A stretch of 64,000 bases of DNA from Hyalangium gracile (GTDB taxonomy: Bacteria > Myxococcota > Myxococcia > Myxococcales > Myxococcaceae), in the NCBI RefSeq assembly GCF_020103725.1, contig NZ_JAHXBG010000005.1, forward strand, positions 491,362 through 555,361, written 5' to 3'. Position numbers and translations under genes: made by a program. The notes beneath the pieces are model-generated. The model did not search any database, was not told the DNA's origin, and saw only the letters and a program-made list of their open reading frames with translations. Shown here one piece after another: positions 52,067-61,175 of this stretch; positions within the stretch are counted from its first letter, which is position 1; each line of letters begins with the position of its first letter.

Positions 52067-53139
52067 GCGTGCGGGTCATCCAACCGAAAGCGTTGAATCT
52101 CTCCGTTACAGCGGACCTCCACTTCACCCGCTCGCGTCTCCGCAGCCAGAAGTCTCTTCTCGGACCATGTATGCTCCACCGCAGTGCCGAGGAAGCCATC
52201 TCCTTCTCGTGGAGAGACCCGGTACAAGAAGAGCACCCAGCCACCCGCCCTCTTCTGCGCAAAGAGCTGGCTGCCATCCGAGAACGAGAAGATCTCATCC
52301 TCGGCTCCCGGATCCTCGTAGCGCGCCTGAAGCTGGTCCTGAGCTGCCGCAGCTCTCCGCTCCCTGGGCCGCGCGGCATGGGCACCGTTGCGCAGCATTC
52401 GAAAGACAGAAAGTGGCACGATGGCAGGAGCCTCGAAGATCTCGAGGTCGGCCAGGATGGCGTCATACCGTTCGCGAAGTTTCGGATCGACCTTCAGGGC
52501 CAGAGCCACCCGACGCTCCAGACTCTCGTCAACGGTTCCGAGCGCCACCTGGGTCAGGTCGTCTTCGGAGAGCGGCTCGCTGAAGGCGAAGGTCGCGTTC
52601 ATGCTCGGGTCAACCTCAACTGAGTCAGGCACCCAATTCCAGCCAGAGTCCGGGAGCAGACTCGCGGCCAGGGTCTCTTCCTTGAGCCAGCTCACGGCCT
52701 CCAACGCCTCGGGATGTGCTTGAAGAAAGGCATCGAGTTCAGTCAGGCGTCTCCTCACCTCTCGCGCCAGCTCTTCCCACTGCACCGCCTCCAGCGCTCG
52801 AGCCCTTATCCAGCAATGATCCCGAGCATTGAGCACTGAAGCAATCGCTCGCTCCGCAGCATTTACCGGATAACCGCTCCCACTCAGGTAAGCTCGCGCC
52901 TCATCAAACCGTGCGCGCAAGCGTTCAGTGCCCGGATACAACACGGCATCCACCAACTGACTCACCACAAACCGGCGCAAGCTCTCGTCCGCCTCCACAT
53001 CCCCTCCGCCACTCAGAGCGTGATTGCCGCGGGCTAGCAGCGCTGCCGCGAGTCCTTCTCTCTCCAGCTCGGAAGGACTCTCCATCAACCCGGAGAAGAT
53101 CTGCTTCCACTCCATACTTCCTTGGTTCGTCGCACTCAC
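52063..53139 (-). CDS. Unrecognised cassette protein (358 aa)
   Basis: GTG 53139 overlaps the stop of the previous gene (GTGA), which decides the start. Mostly helical for the first 150 residues (LRRFVVSQLVDAVLYPGTER, EVRRRLTELDAFLQAHPEAL), with a middle segment reading LSEDDLTQVALGTVDESLER. The last 90 residues are beta-rich (QLFAQKRAGGWVLFLYRVSP, AGEVEVRCNGEIQRFRL). No catalytic motif, signal peptide or membrane span. I recognise no family. Translational coupling to both neighbours makes it an integral part of the left arm. Confidence 0.75.
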   Translation of the reverse strand: MSATNQGSMEWKQIFSGLMESPSELEREGLAAALLARGNHALSGGGDVEADESLRRFVVSQLVDAVLYPGTERLRARFDEARAYLSGSGYPVNAAERAIASVLNARDHCWIRARALEAVQWEELAREVRRRLTELDAFLQAHPEALEAVSWLKEETLAASLLPDSGWNWVPDSVEVDPSMNATFAFSEPLSEDDLTQVALGTVDESLERRVALALKVDPKLRERYDAILADLEIFEAPAIVPLSVFRMLRNGAHAARPRERRAAAAQDQLQARYEDPGAEDEIFSFSDGSQLFAQKRAGGWVLFLYRVSPREGDGFLGTAVEHTWSEKRLLAAETRAGEVEVRCNGEIQRFRLDDPHA

Positions 53140-54029
53140 CTCAAGACCCCCCAAGCTAACGGCGAGTGAACCTTCATCCCCCCAGAGACCGCTTGGGTAT
53201 CATTCACAATCCGGATCCAACGGCTCTTCAGCGTCTTCGGTCCCAGCGTGGACTCACCCGTGACCAAGGCTGAAAAGGCCGTACAGACCGAGAGAGCCTG
53301 GCACTCCCCTTTGGCAATCACGGTCGTGCCTGCATCATCCAGGAAATGCATGACAGTGTTCTGCTCAGTCCCGAGATGGACATGCCTGGCATGTTTAATA
53401 AAGCCCGTGGCACGCACCACCTCACAAGACAGTTCCATGTAACGCTCACGCAAAGGGGCCAGCAAACGGATGCACTCTGCTCGCGCCGAGCGAGAGAGCC
53501 CCGCATGGAGAGCAATGGGCCGCTCGAAATCCGGGTCGGCGTCTTCCGCAAGGCGTTTCCACGCGACGCAGTTCAGCTTCTCCAGCCGAGCCAGGATGTC
53601 TTCACGGGCAATCGGTATCTGAAGCAGGTTCGACCAGCGGGCCACGGCCTCCGCCCCACCTCCCCCGACTCCGAGCACATGCTTGATCAAATGAAGATCC
53701 ACGTTCTGGATCCACGTAAAGCCTCTCAATACCCAGACAGGCTCATCCCTGTCCGGCGTGATCTCGAAGCGCCGGGAGAGATCCAGCAACCGCGAGCGCG
53801 CATCGAACCACTCGGCGCGGCGAACATGCTCACACAGAGCCACCAACAACGTCTCTCTGACACGCCCAGACCAGAAAGAGAAGTCGACGTCCTTGAAAGG
53901 ATTCACCTGACCCGCGAGGACCCTGGCCTCGGAGCCATGCTCGTCCTCGAAGTGGGCCACCGGCGTGGCCGGGGTGAGGGATTTGTGAGTGATTGCCTCG
54001 GGGGCAAGACCGATGAATCGCACCTTCAT
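53136..54029 (-). CDS. Unrecognised cassette protein (297 aa)
   Basis: ATG 54029 overlaps the stop of the sigma-like gene (ATGA). The sequence begins KVRFIGLAPEAITHKSLTPA. It has Trp- and Arg-rich helices (FSFWSGRVRETLLVALCEHV, WVLRGFTWIQNVDLHLIKHV) and a Gly run (GVGGGGAEA) that could be a loop but is not a P-loop. The final 100 residues are beta-rich (HARHVHLGTEQNTVMHFLDD). No known domain is visible and no secretion signal. Its fixed place between the sigma-like and the next gene suggests a structural or regulatory subunit. Confidence 0.75.
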   Translation of the reverse strand: MKVRFIGLAPEAITHKSLTPATPVAHFEDEHGSEARVLAGQVNPFKDVDFSFWSGRVRETLLVALCEHVRRAEWFDARSRLLDLSRRFEITPDRDEPVWVLRGFTWIQNVDLHLIKHVLGVGGGGAEAVARWSNLLQIPIAREDILARLEKLNCVAWKRLAEDADPDFERPIALHAGLSRSARAECIRLLAPLRERYMELSCEVVRATGFIKHARHVHLGTEQNTVMHFLDDAGTTVIAKGECQALSVCTAFSALVTGESTLGPKTLKSRWIRIVNDTQAVSGGMKVHSPLAWGVLR

Positions 54030-54847
54030 GTCTTCCTCCGCTTCAGCGGTTCGGCCAGCATCTTGGCGAGGTTCTCGAGGACTTCCCTCACATCCGCGTC
54101 TTTGACCTGCGTCTGCGCGTACTGCGCCCCCACCATCAACGCCCTGCCCCCTCGCTTCACCCACTGCGAGACGCGGTCCTGGATCTGCTTCCGCGTCCCT
54201 GACTCTCCCAGGGAGACCCCCACATCGAGGGTCGGCTCCTGGTGCCATCTCACCCGCTCGAACGTATGCAGCTGCTTGTTTAACTCCGGCAGGGTGAGCC
54301 CCACCTGTAAATGCCGTGCCTGCTCGAAGTACGGCCTGGGCGCCTGCTCCCGGATGATCTGGCGGATGCCCTGCCTAGCCGCCTCCAGTGCGCGCATGCG
54401 GGCCTCCCGTCCCAGGTGCTTCTCGGGAGGCTCCTCCGGGGCCTCCTCCGGAAGCTCCTCGACCAGTTCCAGTTGAGGCCGCCGCTGCTTCTGGCGGACC
54501 CAGTCCTGGAACCGGCTCTCCCGAACGCTCCGGACCCAGTTGAACGTCTCCGCAGCCCCCCGCTCTGGATCCCGGTTGTCCAGCCCCTTACACTTGGGCA
54601 GCCAGCGGCAGACCTCGGACACGATATGGTTGGCGAGTTCCTCCGCGTCTCGCAACTCCAGGCGATGTCGGCCCACTAACCACATGTGCACCCAAGGAAA
54701 AAGCAGCTTATACAAGGTTGCCTGCGCTTCCCAGCATTGAGGCTGGTCGCGGAAGTACCTCAGCGCCTCCCAGAGCCGCCGGACGATCTGGGCGGCGGGT
54801 GGACAACCTTGCGCGTTGCCTCCCCCACTCGTGGAATCAGGGTTCAG
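54026..54847 (-). CDS. Sigma-70 region-2-like protein (ECF-like) heading the left arm
   Basis: 273 residues if started at CTG 54847, which has an excellent ribosome site (AAGGAGG, 7-base spacing). The only standard in-frame start is TTG 54865, which has none. Residues about 35-125 fit ECF sigma region 2: LYKLLFPWVHMWLVGRHRLE, RDAEELANHIVSEVCRWLPK, AAETFNWVRSVRESRFQDWV, then the basic RQKQRRPQ. A Glu-rich linker follows. The C-terminal part has a possible region-4-like helix pair (GESGTRKQIQDRVSQWVKRG) but it is degenerate. It may direct transcription of the cassette or use the fold for another purpose. Confidence 0.68.
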   Translation of the reverse strand: MNPDSTSGGGNAQGCPPAAQIVRRLWEALRYFRDQPQCWEAQATLYKLLFPWVHMWLVGRHRLELRDAEELANHIVSEVCRWLPKCKGLDNRDPERGAAETFNWVRSVRESRFQDWVRQKQRRPQLELVEELPEEAPEEPPEKHLGREARMRALEAARQGIRQIIREQAPRPYFEQARHLQVGLTLPELNKQLHTFERVRWHQEPTLDVGVSLGESGTRKQIQDRVSQWVKRGGRALMVGAQYAQTQVKDADVREVLENLAKMLAEPLKRRKT

Positions 54848-55106
54848 GGGTGCGCCTCCTTCCAAGGGCAGCCGTGTACGCTACCACTCTGGTTCAGCCA
54901 TGGCTTCTTCCGGGAGAGAAGACTCCACTTCACCGGACATCTGACCCAGCCTGGCTGGCCCCCGGACAGGTCGCCTTGCCGGTCCGCTCTGACAGAAGGG
55001 GTGTTGGCGGCCGTCGGTACATGGCGGGTCTTCTCCCACTTCACCTAGAGTCGGGAGCTACGGCCCCCCGGAGGCAACCCGGGGCGGCTGGAAGGAGCAT
55101 GCGAGC
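54848..55106. promoter_or_regulatory. Divergent promoter region of the cassette
   Basis: 259 bases separate the two arms, so both promoters must lie here. I cannot pick out convincing -35/-10 pairs for either side. The plus-side gene has AAGGAG 9 bases before ATG 55107. Within that spacing a tiny frame ATG-CGA-GCA-TGA (55098) ends on the main start codon. Confidence 0.5.
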
Positions 55107-58100
55107 ATGAGCGGGAGCAGGTCGGGCAACCCTCCTCGAAGTCCCAGTGGCCCCAAGCGAGGGGCCCTGCCCCCGATGCCCCCCCTGTTCACCTTGGTGG
55201 ACAAGCACGCTCCGTCCCCCCTGCAGGAGCCGCTCAGTTCCTCCTTCGCTCCGCTAAAGCCAGATGGCCCGCTCCCCCCCTGGGTCACGGCGCAATTCGT
55301 CACCCTGGTGTACCGGCATGCCCAGTTGTGGCCTGCTCGCGTCCTGCGGTCCGTGAGCATTACGCCCGGGCCGGACACGGACCTGTCGCTTCGTCAGCAT
55401 CTGGATGATGCGGCGTTCCGCGAGAAGCTCAACTCCATCAAGGTGCAGAACCAAAAGGGTCAGCCCCGCTCCGCTGCCTTTCATGAAGTGCTCTACAGCT
55501 ATCTCAAGAAGGTCCGGGGCGCCGCCCTCCATCAGTCCGTCATCCGGCATGCAGAGATCCAGGACCCGGTTACCAAATACAAGCTCTTCCTCGACCCTGC
55601 AAAGTTTCGCGAGGAGATCAATCGCTTCCAGCCCAAACAGGGTCCCGTCCTTATCAAGCCCCAAAGCCAAGAAGAAACCCTGGCGCTGTATGTCCTTGCC
55701 TTTGGCCTCCTCCAGCCTGAGAGCGCCGCGAACTTCGTCCAATCCCTGCTCCAGCTGGGAAGCAGCTTCGCGGAGCTGTTCGCGGTGCAATTCCATTCCG
55801 CTCCTGCCTCGCCAGCTCCCGCCATTACCGACGACCCTACCCCGCAGACGGTAGTCCTGGACGCCACTCCCTCCGCGTCTGTCTTGACAGCCCCGGCTGC
55901 CCCACCGGCCGCTGTCGTGCCGGTCTCACCTGCCGAGACAGTCTCCACGGCCCCGGCTCCCGCTGAGATGGGCTCGCCGGCGGAGCAGTCCCCCACCGGA
56001 AAGCCTGTGGGTCCCCTGGCGACGGCTCCCCAGGAGGAGGAGCCTCCCGTTCCTTACCGCCCTGCGCCCGGCGCGGGGATGCCCGTTCCCAAGCCTGAGC
56101 GAACGGATGACGAGCACTGGCAGGTGATCGAGTCCTGCGCCTCGGAGCTGCTGACCGCGTATGAGGATCTCCGCCAGTGCTCCGAGTTGTACGATCAGCT
56201 CCGTCGGCAACAAGAAGAGCACTACACCGCCATGGACGAGGAGGGCATCCAGGCGGCCCAGGCGCAGATCACCCAGCTCATCCCCAGGCGCCGCGCCGCG
56301 GGCGAGCGGGTGAAGACCGCCTGCGATGGGCTCGACGAGCAGCTCCTGCGGCTGCGCAAGGTCCTCGAGTCGGAAGGTGCCGCCTCGCCGGGTGAGCTGC
56401 TAAACCAGCTTCAGGGGCTCTCGGGTCAGGCCCGGACGTCCCAGAGCGTGGACGTGGCGCATGCGCTTCGGCGGTGCGCCTCCGACGTGCGCCGGGAACT
56501 CCGTGAGGCGCGCGGCCAGGCGCTGCGAGACCTGGAGGCCCAGGTCAGGGAGACCTGTGACCAGCTCGCGGCGCTCGGGGAGCCGGCCACCGAGACCCTA
56601 TCGTTCCTCGAAGCGCGGCCCTACCTAGACCGGCCCCTGGATCACGCCCAGAACCGGCTGAGGAACGAGCTGGCACTGCTGAAGAGCCGCATCGCCGAGC
56701 GCGAGCAGCAGCTCGCGGCCCAGTCCCTGGAGTCCCTCGAGCAGCAGCTCACCACCGGCAAGGACACCACGGCCGAGGAGCTGGAGAACCTCGCGAAGCT
56801 GCTGGAGCAGGCGGCCGAGATGGAGGACCGGTCCCGGCTCGTGGAGCTGGGGCGGCAGCTTGCCCAGAGCATCGCCGTGGCCCAGCTTCCGTTCAACACG
56901 GCCTTCGGGCTCTGGCGCCACGTCGTGCGCTGCTTCTGGGAGGGCACCTCCGCAGCCTCCCGGCTCGAGTCCGTCGTCGACTCGCTTCCGCCTCCGTCGT
57001 CCGCGAGCCCTCAGGACCTGCTCGCCAAGGTTCAGTTGCTGCTCATCGATGCGCGCCTCGCGGAGGAGGAACCCTCAGAGTTCTGGCCCGTCCTTGAGAA
57101 GCTGAGGGCCCACGAGCAGCCCGCCTGGGCACAGGCCTTCTTCACCCTGCTTTGGAAGGCCCCTTCCCCCGCCGCCCTGGCCCGCTGGTGGCTGCTCTTC
57201 CCCAAGGCGAGCGTCGACCCGGCCCAGGTGGAGAAGGTTGCCGCTGCGCTTCCAGAGGTGGAGGCCTATGCGGTGCGCTGCTGGGCCGCAGAGCGGGTCC
57301 CCCACACGGTGCGCCTCGGCCTCCATCCGCTGCTGCCCCGCTGGCTGCGACGCTGGAAAGGGTGTCCATCGCCCCAGGTGGTCCGCCAAGCGTTCGAGTT
57401 CGCGGAGGTGGGTCACGATCCCGCCGCCGATGCACTGCTGGCCGTCCTTTCGGTCCTGACCGATGAGACCTCCTTGCTCTACCAGGGGGTGCTGGATCGG
57501 CTCCGGGCCGACGGCTTCGAGACTCTCGCGGAGCACCTGGAGACCTACCTCCTGACCAACAGGACCGAGCTCGCCAGCCTCTTGGAGCGCCACCGTCAAA
57601 GACGCGAGGCCACTGCGCTTCTGGACTCGATTGGGGATCAACGCAACCCAGGGGGTGGGCCCGCTTTCGAGGCCTGGAGCTCGTCCATCCTGCCCCAGCT
57701 CAATGCCCTGCGGATGCATCTCAGTCAACCCACGCACCGGGCGGACGCCGAGAGAGAGCTGGCCAGTCTCAAGCCCAAGCGTGTCCTGGATCTCGCCTGC
57801 GCTGAGGTCGACATCCCGGGCGTCAACCCGAAGGCGGAGGTAAAGATCACCGAGTGGATCGAGACTTATAAGCGCTACCTGCCCATCGCGACCCGGCCCC
57901 CGGTGGATCTGCCGGCCAGCTTCCTATCACCGAACCTCGACGCCGGCATGATGCGAGACACGGACCGGCTGGCACGCCTGGGACAGCTGGGCACGATCGC
58001 CTGCGAGTACCTGGGGCCGCTGCTGGAGGAGCCCACGCAGGTACTCACGGCGGTGGAGGGGCCCTCCTTCGAAGAGGAGGCCCGGAAGATTTTCGGAGAG

Positions 58101-61100
58101 GAAGTGAGCAGGCCCATGCTCCGGTGGCGCTTCCAGCTCTCCACAGGCCCAGACTGGCCTGCCCGCGCGGGTGAAGATGTCCTGGAGGAACTCGCGGGCC
58201 TGCTCAAGCCCCGGGAAGTCGCTGCGCGCTACCTCGCGCAGCGCAGATTGGATCTTGCCGAGCAGCTGAGCACTCTCCTCGGCCCTGCGGACCGGGAGGC
58301 GGTGAATGCCGAGGTTCAGGCCGCGCTCAAGCAGGCCCGCGAGGACACCGAGGCAGTGCTGCAGAGCCTGCTGCGAGAACCCCTTGAGCAGGCCCTGCGC
58401 GAGGGCGCCCAGGACGATGCAGCGCTGGGCCAGCGGATGCGGACGCTGCTGGACCAGACCTCCCAACTCCTCCAGGCCTTGCCGGGCCTGCCTGTATCCC
58501 AGGCGGAAGAGACCTCCTCCCAGTTGCTGGAAGAGACTGATGCCGCGATCAAGGATTGGGAGGCGTTCACCAAGAAACGGCGCCAGGAGATCCACGAGCC
58601 ACTCCGGCGCGCCCTGGATTCCTTCCTCCATGGCAAGCCCGTGGAGGGCGGTTCCATCCTGGCGCAGGCCCTGGAGGCGGCGCTCGCGAACAACCTGTCG
58701 GAGGCTCGCCGCTCCATCTCCCTGCTGTCTCTGCCGAAGGACCACCCGCTCCGCGCCAACCTCTCCTTCCGTCAGCCGGTCTCCCCATCCGTCCGCGCCC
58801 AGCGCATCCGGCCCGCCCAGCCCGTGGAGCCCGGCGCCCTCAGCCGCTTCACACGGCAGAGCTGGGATCGGGCGGAGGTCCCGCCCGGCTTCAGCCCTGT
58901 GAGCCTGCTTTCCGCCGGGTTGATGCAGCCCCACGAGTGGCAATTGGCGCTGCTACGCAGCGCGAAGAAGCGGTACGCCGACAAGGGCGAGTGGCGCCCG
59001 CTCCTGGCGCGCTGGGCCCTGGAGGAGGGGTTGGCCCAGGCCCGGGATCGCGGCTTCGGCAGGGCCTGGGAGTACGCACGGGACGCGACGCTGCTGCTCG
59101 CGAGCGAGCCGGACTCCGAGGATACGCGCTGGACCATGGACGAGGTGCTGTCGCTGTGGCTCGCTGCCCGGCTCGAGGGCAGCCACCTAGCGCGAGCGCG
59201 CGAGCCCCTGTCCTGGAGCGAGCTGCGCAACCACCTCCAGATCGCCTTCCTCGTGCGCTGTTTCGTGGAGTACCGCGGGCTGGACGTGTTGAGCGAGGTC
59301 GCCGTCGAGGTGAGTGGCATCGGGGGCTTGGCGCTCTCCCGCTTGCTGGCGCCGATCGGTGAGAACGAGCACCACCTGCGGGGGCTGCTGCTGCGAGAGG
59401 TCATCCGCGGAGGCACCTCTCTCAGCCACGCCCGCCTCGTGGTGATCGTGGACCTGTTTCTGCCGTGGCTCTCTTCCGAGCGCGCGGCTCGGCTCGAGGA
59501 GCTCCTCTCCCAGTGGAGCGGGGCGGGGCTGCTTCACTCCAGCGAGGAGCGCTTGCCCCAGACAGTCCGGTTCCTGCAGGAGGCGGGCGTTCCCCCCGAG
59601 CTCCGCTCCCGCTTCGAGGAGGCCTTCCACCAACGCATGCTCAGCCAACGCACGCAGCCCGCTGACACCCGGTTCTCCTGCAACCTGACCACCTCCCTCA
59701 TCTACCTCTCCTCGGCGGAGGAGTCCCCGGAGGGCATCCAGCTCGTGGCTGACGTGGCGTACCGCGGAGGCCTGGAGAACGCTCCCGACCTGAAGCTGGC
59801 CATCAGCCTGGAGCACCCCACCCTGACTGTCGAGTCCGTGCACAAGATCCAGGAGGTGGGACTGCTGCGCCCCGACGATGTGAAGGACATCGTCTTCCCC
59901 GTGGTCTCGCTACCAGGCAACGCCCGGGGCGCGGAGGCCTCGAACGCCCTGGTGACCCTCCTGCTCTACCGGGAGGACGCCCGCGGCAAGAGCGAGCAGA
60001 TCTCCCGCCGCAAGTTCTCGGTGAACGTCGCGGCGAGCTATCCCCATCAGGACGCACCCACGCCCTACATTACCGGCAAGTGCATCAACGAGCTCTCCAT
60101 GTTCAAGGGGCGCAACAAGGAAGTGGAGGAAATCCTCGACAAGCTCCATGGCGAGCACGTGGACAACTTCGTCCTCATCTATGGCATGCGCCGCATCGGC
60201 AAGTCGTCACTGCTCCAGAGGCTGAGCCTCGATGCCCGCTTCCGGAAGTATTACGAGATGGTGCACCTGGACCTTGAGCTGCACCTCAAGTCGGATGACA
60301 CGCCCGCCACCCTGCTGCAGAAATTTGCCAGCCACATCCGCGAGGAGATTGCCGATCCGCAGGCCCGCGCGCTGGACGCGACGCTCCGGAATGAGGATTG
60401 CTACAAGGGCTTCCACAAGTACTTGGAGGGGATCAGCAAGGTGCTCGCGCCCAAGAAGCGGCTGCTGCTGCTCTTCGACGAGTTTCAGATGCTGTTCGTC
60501 AAAGAGTACCAGGCGCGCTACGAGGATCTGATCAAGACGCTGCGCCACTGGATCCAGTACCTGACGGTGGGCTTTGTGGTGGCGGGCACCTATGAGCTGA
60601 AGAGCGCCACGCTAGGTCCCGGCCAGCGGCTCTTCCAGCTCGGGCTCCCGGTGGAGCTCAAGGCCCTAGACGAGAAGGCGGCGCGCGAGCTGATCCGGGA
60701 TCCCGTAGCCAACTACTTCCATGTCACCGGCCCCGCCGCCCAGCTCATCCTCGAGGAGACGGACCGGCTGCCCAACCTCATCCAGATCGTCTGTCACCAG
60801 CTCTTCCTGCACATGCGCGAACGGCAACAGACGGTGGCCACCCACCGGGACGTGCTCGACGTGCTCCAAGCCGTCTCCCGGAGCGATGAGCATTTTTCCT
60901 TCCTGCTCAACCCCGCAGGCGCCGAGCCGCTGCGCAAGGTGGTGATCCGGGCGCTCGCCGAGCTGGGCGTGGACGAGAAGCGCGGCACGACCGAGGAGAT
61001 CCGGGATCACCTGCAGAGCCACGGCTATGGCAAGGCCCTGGATGGACAGGCCCTGGATGAGTGTCTGCAGTGGCTGAGCGAGCACAACCTCACGTTCAAC

Positions 61101-61175
61101 TGGAAGGGGGAGCTCCGCTTGCGCCCGGCCCTGCTAGCCCGGCATGTCCTTCAGCGCAAGGAGTACCAGCTATGA
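55107..61175 (+). CDS. Giant coiled-coil / Ig-like / STAND-type ATPase protein (2022 aa)
   Basis: A basic Pro-rich start leads to a helical domain (residues about 50-235), a Pro/Ala/Thr linker (about 235-345), long coiled coils (LYDQLRRQQEEHYTAMDEEG, LREARGQALRDLEAQVRETC), and about 1000 residues of helical repeats. A beta-sandwich, Ig-like module lies near 1515-1640 (IQLVADVAYRGGLENAPDLK). The C-terminal 370 residues form a P-loop ATPase: FKGRNKEVEEI, Walker A YGMRRIGKSSLL near 1692-1702, Walker B RLLLLFDEFQML near 1784-1794, then a helical lid (LPNLIQIVCHQLFLHMRERQ) and a winged-helix-like end. This is the STAND/archaeal-ATPase type, typical of switch proteins in conflict systems. No membrane span. 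The stop overlaps the next ATG. Confidence 0.8.
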   Translation: MSGSRSGNPPRSPSGPKRGALPPMPPLFTLVDKHAPSPLQEPLSSSFAPLKPDGPLPPWVTAQFVTLVYRHAQLWPARVLRSVSITPGPDTDLSLRQHLDDAAFREKLNSIKVQNQKGQPRSAAFHEVLYSYLKKVRGAALHQSVIRHAEIQDPVTKYKLFLDPAKFREEINRFQPKQGPVLIKPQSQEETLALYVLAFGLLQPESAANFVQSLLQLGSSFAELFAVQFHSAPASPAPAITDDPTPQTVVLDATPSASVLTAPAAPPAAVVPVSPAETVSTAPAPAEMGSPAEQSPTGKPVGPLATAPQEEEPPVPYRPAPGAGMPVPKPERTDDEHWQVIESCASELLTAYEDLRQCSELYDQLRRQQEEHYTAMDEEGIQAAQAQITQLIPRRRAAGERVKTACDGLDEQLLRLRKVLESEGAASPGELLNQLQGLSGQARTSQSVDVAHALRRCASDVRRELREARGQALRDLEAQVRETCDQLAALGEPATETLSFLEARPYLDRPLDHAQNRLRNELALLKSRIAEREQQLAAQSLESLEQQLTTGKDTTAEELENLAKLLEQAAEMEDRSRLVELGRQLAQSIAVAQLPFNTAFGLWRHVVRCFWEGTSAASRLESVVDSLPPPSSASPQDLLAKVQLLLIDARLAEEEPSEFWPVLEKLRAHEQPAWAQAFFTLLWKAPSPAALARWWLLFPKASVDPAQVEKVAAALPEVEAYAVRCWAAERVPHTVRLGLHPLLPRWLRRWKGCPSPQVVRQAFEFAEVGHDPAADALLAVLSVLTDETSLLYQGVLDRLRADGFETLAEHLETYLLTNRTELASLLERHRQRREATALLDSIGDQRNPGGGPAFEAWSSSILPQLNALRMHLSQPTHRADAERELASLKPKRVLDLACAEVDIPGVNPKAEVKITEWIETYKRYLPIATRPPVDLPASFLSPNLDAGMMRDTDRLARLGQLGTIACEYLGPLLEEPTQVLTAVEGPSFEEEARKIFGEEVSRPMLRWRFQLSTGPDWPARAGEDVLEELAGLLKPREVAARYLAQRRLDLAEQLSTLLGPADREAVNAEVQAALKQAREDTEAVLQSLLREPLEQALREGAQDDAALGQRMRTLLDQTSQLLQALPGLPVSQAEETSSQLLEETDAAIKDWEAFTKKRRQEIHEPLRRALDSFLHGKPVEGGSILAQALEAALANNLSEARRSISLLSLPKDHPLRANLSFRQPVSPSVRAQRIRPAQPVEPGALSRFTRQSWDRAEVPPGFSPVSLLSAGLMQPHEWQLALLRSAKKRYADKGEWRPLLARWALEEGLAQARDRGFGRAWEYARDATLLLASEPDSEDTRWTMDEVLSLWLAARLEGSHLARAREPLSWSELRNHLQIAFLVRCFVEYRGLDVLSEVAVEVSGIGGLALSRLLAPIGENEHHLRGLLLREVIRGGTSLSHARLVVIVDLFLPWLSSERAARLEELLSQWSGAGLLHSSEERLPQTVRFLQEAGVPPELRSRFEEAFHQRMLSQRTQPADTRFSCNLTTSLIYLSSAEESPEGIQLVADVAYRGGLENAPDLKLAISLEHPTLTVESVHKIQEVGLLRPDDVKDIVFPVVSLPGNARGAEASNALVTLLLYREDARGKSEQISRRKFSVNVAASYPHQDAPTPYITGKCINELSMFKGRNKEVEEILDKLHGEHVDNFVLIYGMRRIGKSSLLQRLSLDARFRKYYEMVHLDLELHLKSDDTPATLLQKFASHIREEIADPQARALDATLRNEDCYKGFHKYLEGISKVLAPKKRLLLLFDEFQMLFVKEYQARYEDLIKTLRHWIQYLTVGFVVAGTYELKSATLGPGQRLFQLGLPVELKALDEKAARELIRDPVANYFHVTGPAAQLILEETDRLPNLIQIVCHQLFLHMRERQQTVATHRDVLDVLQAVSRSDEHFSFLLNPAGAEPLRKVVIRALAELGVDEKRGTTEEIRDHLQSHGYGKALDGQALDECLQWLSEHNLTFNWKGELRLRPALLARHVLQRKEYQL

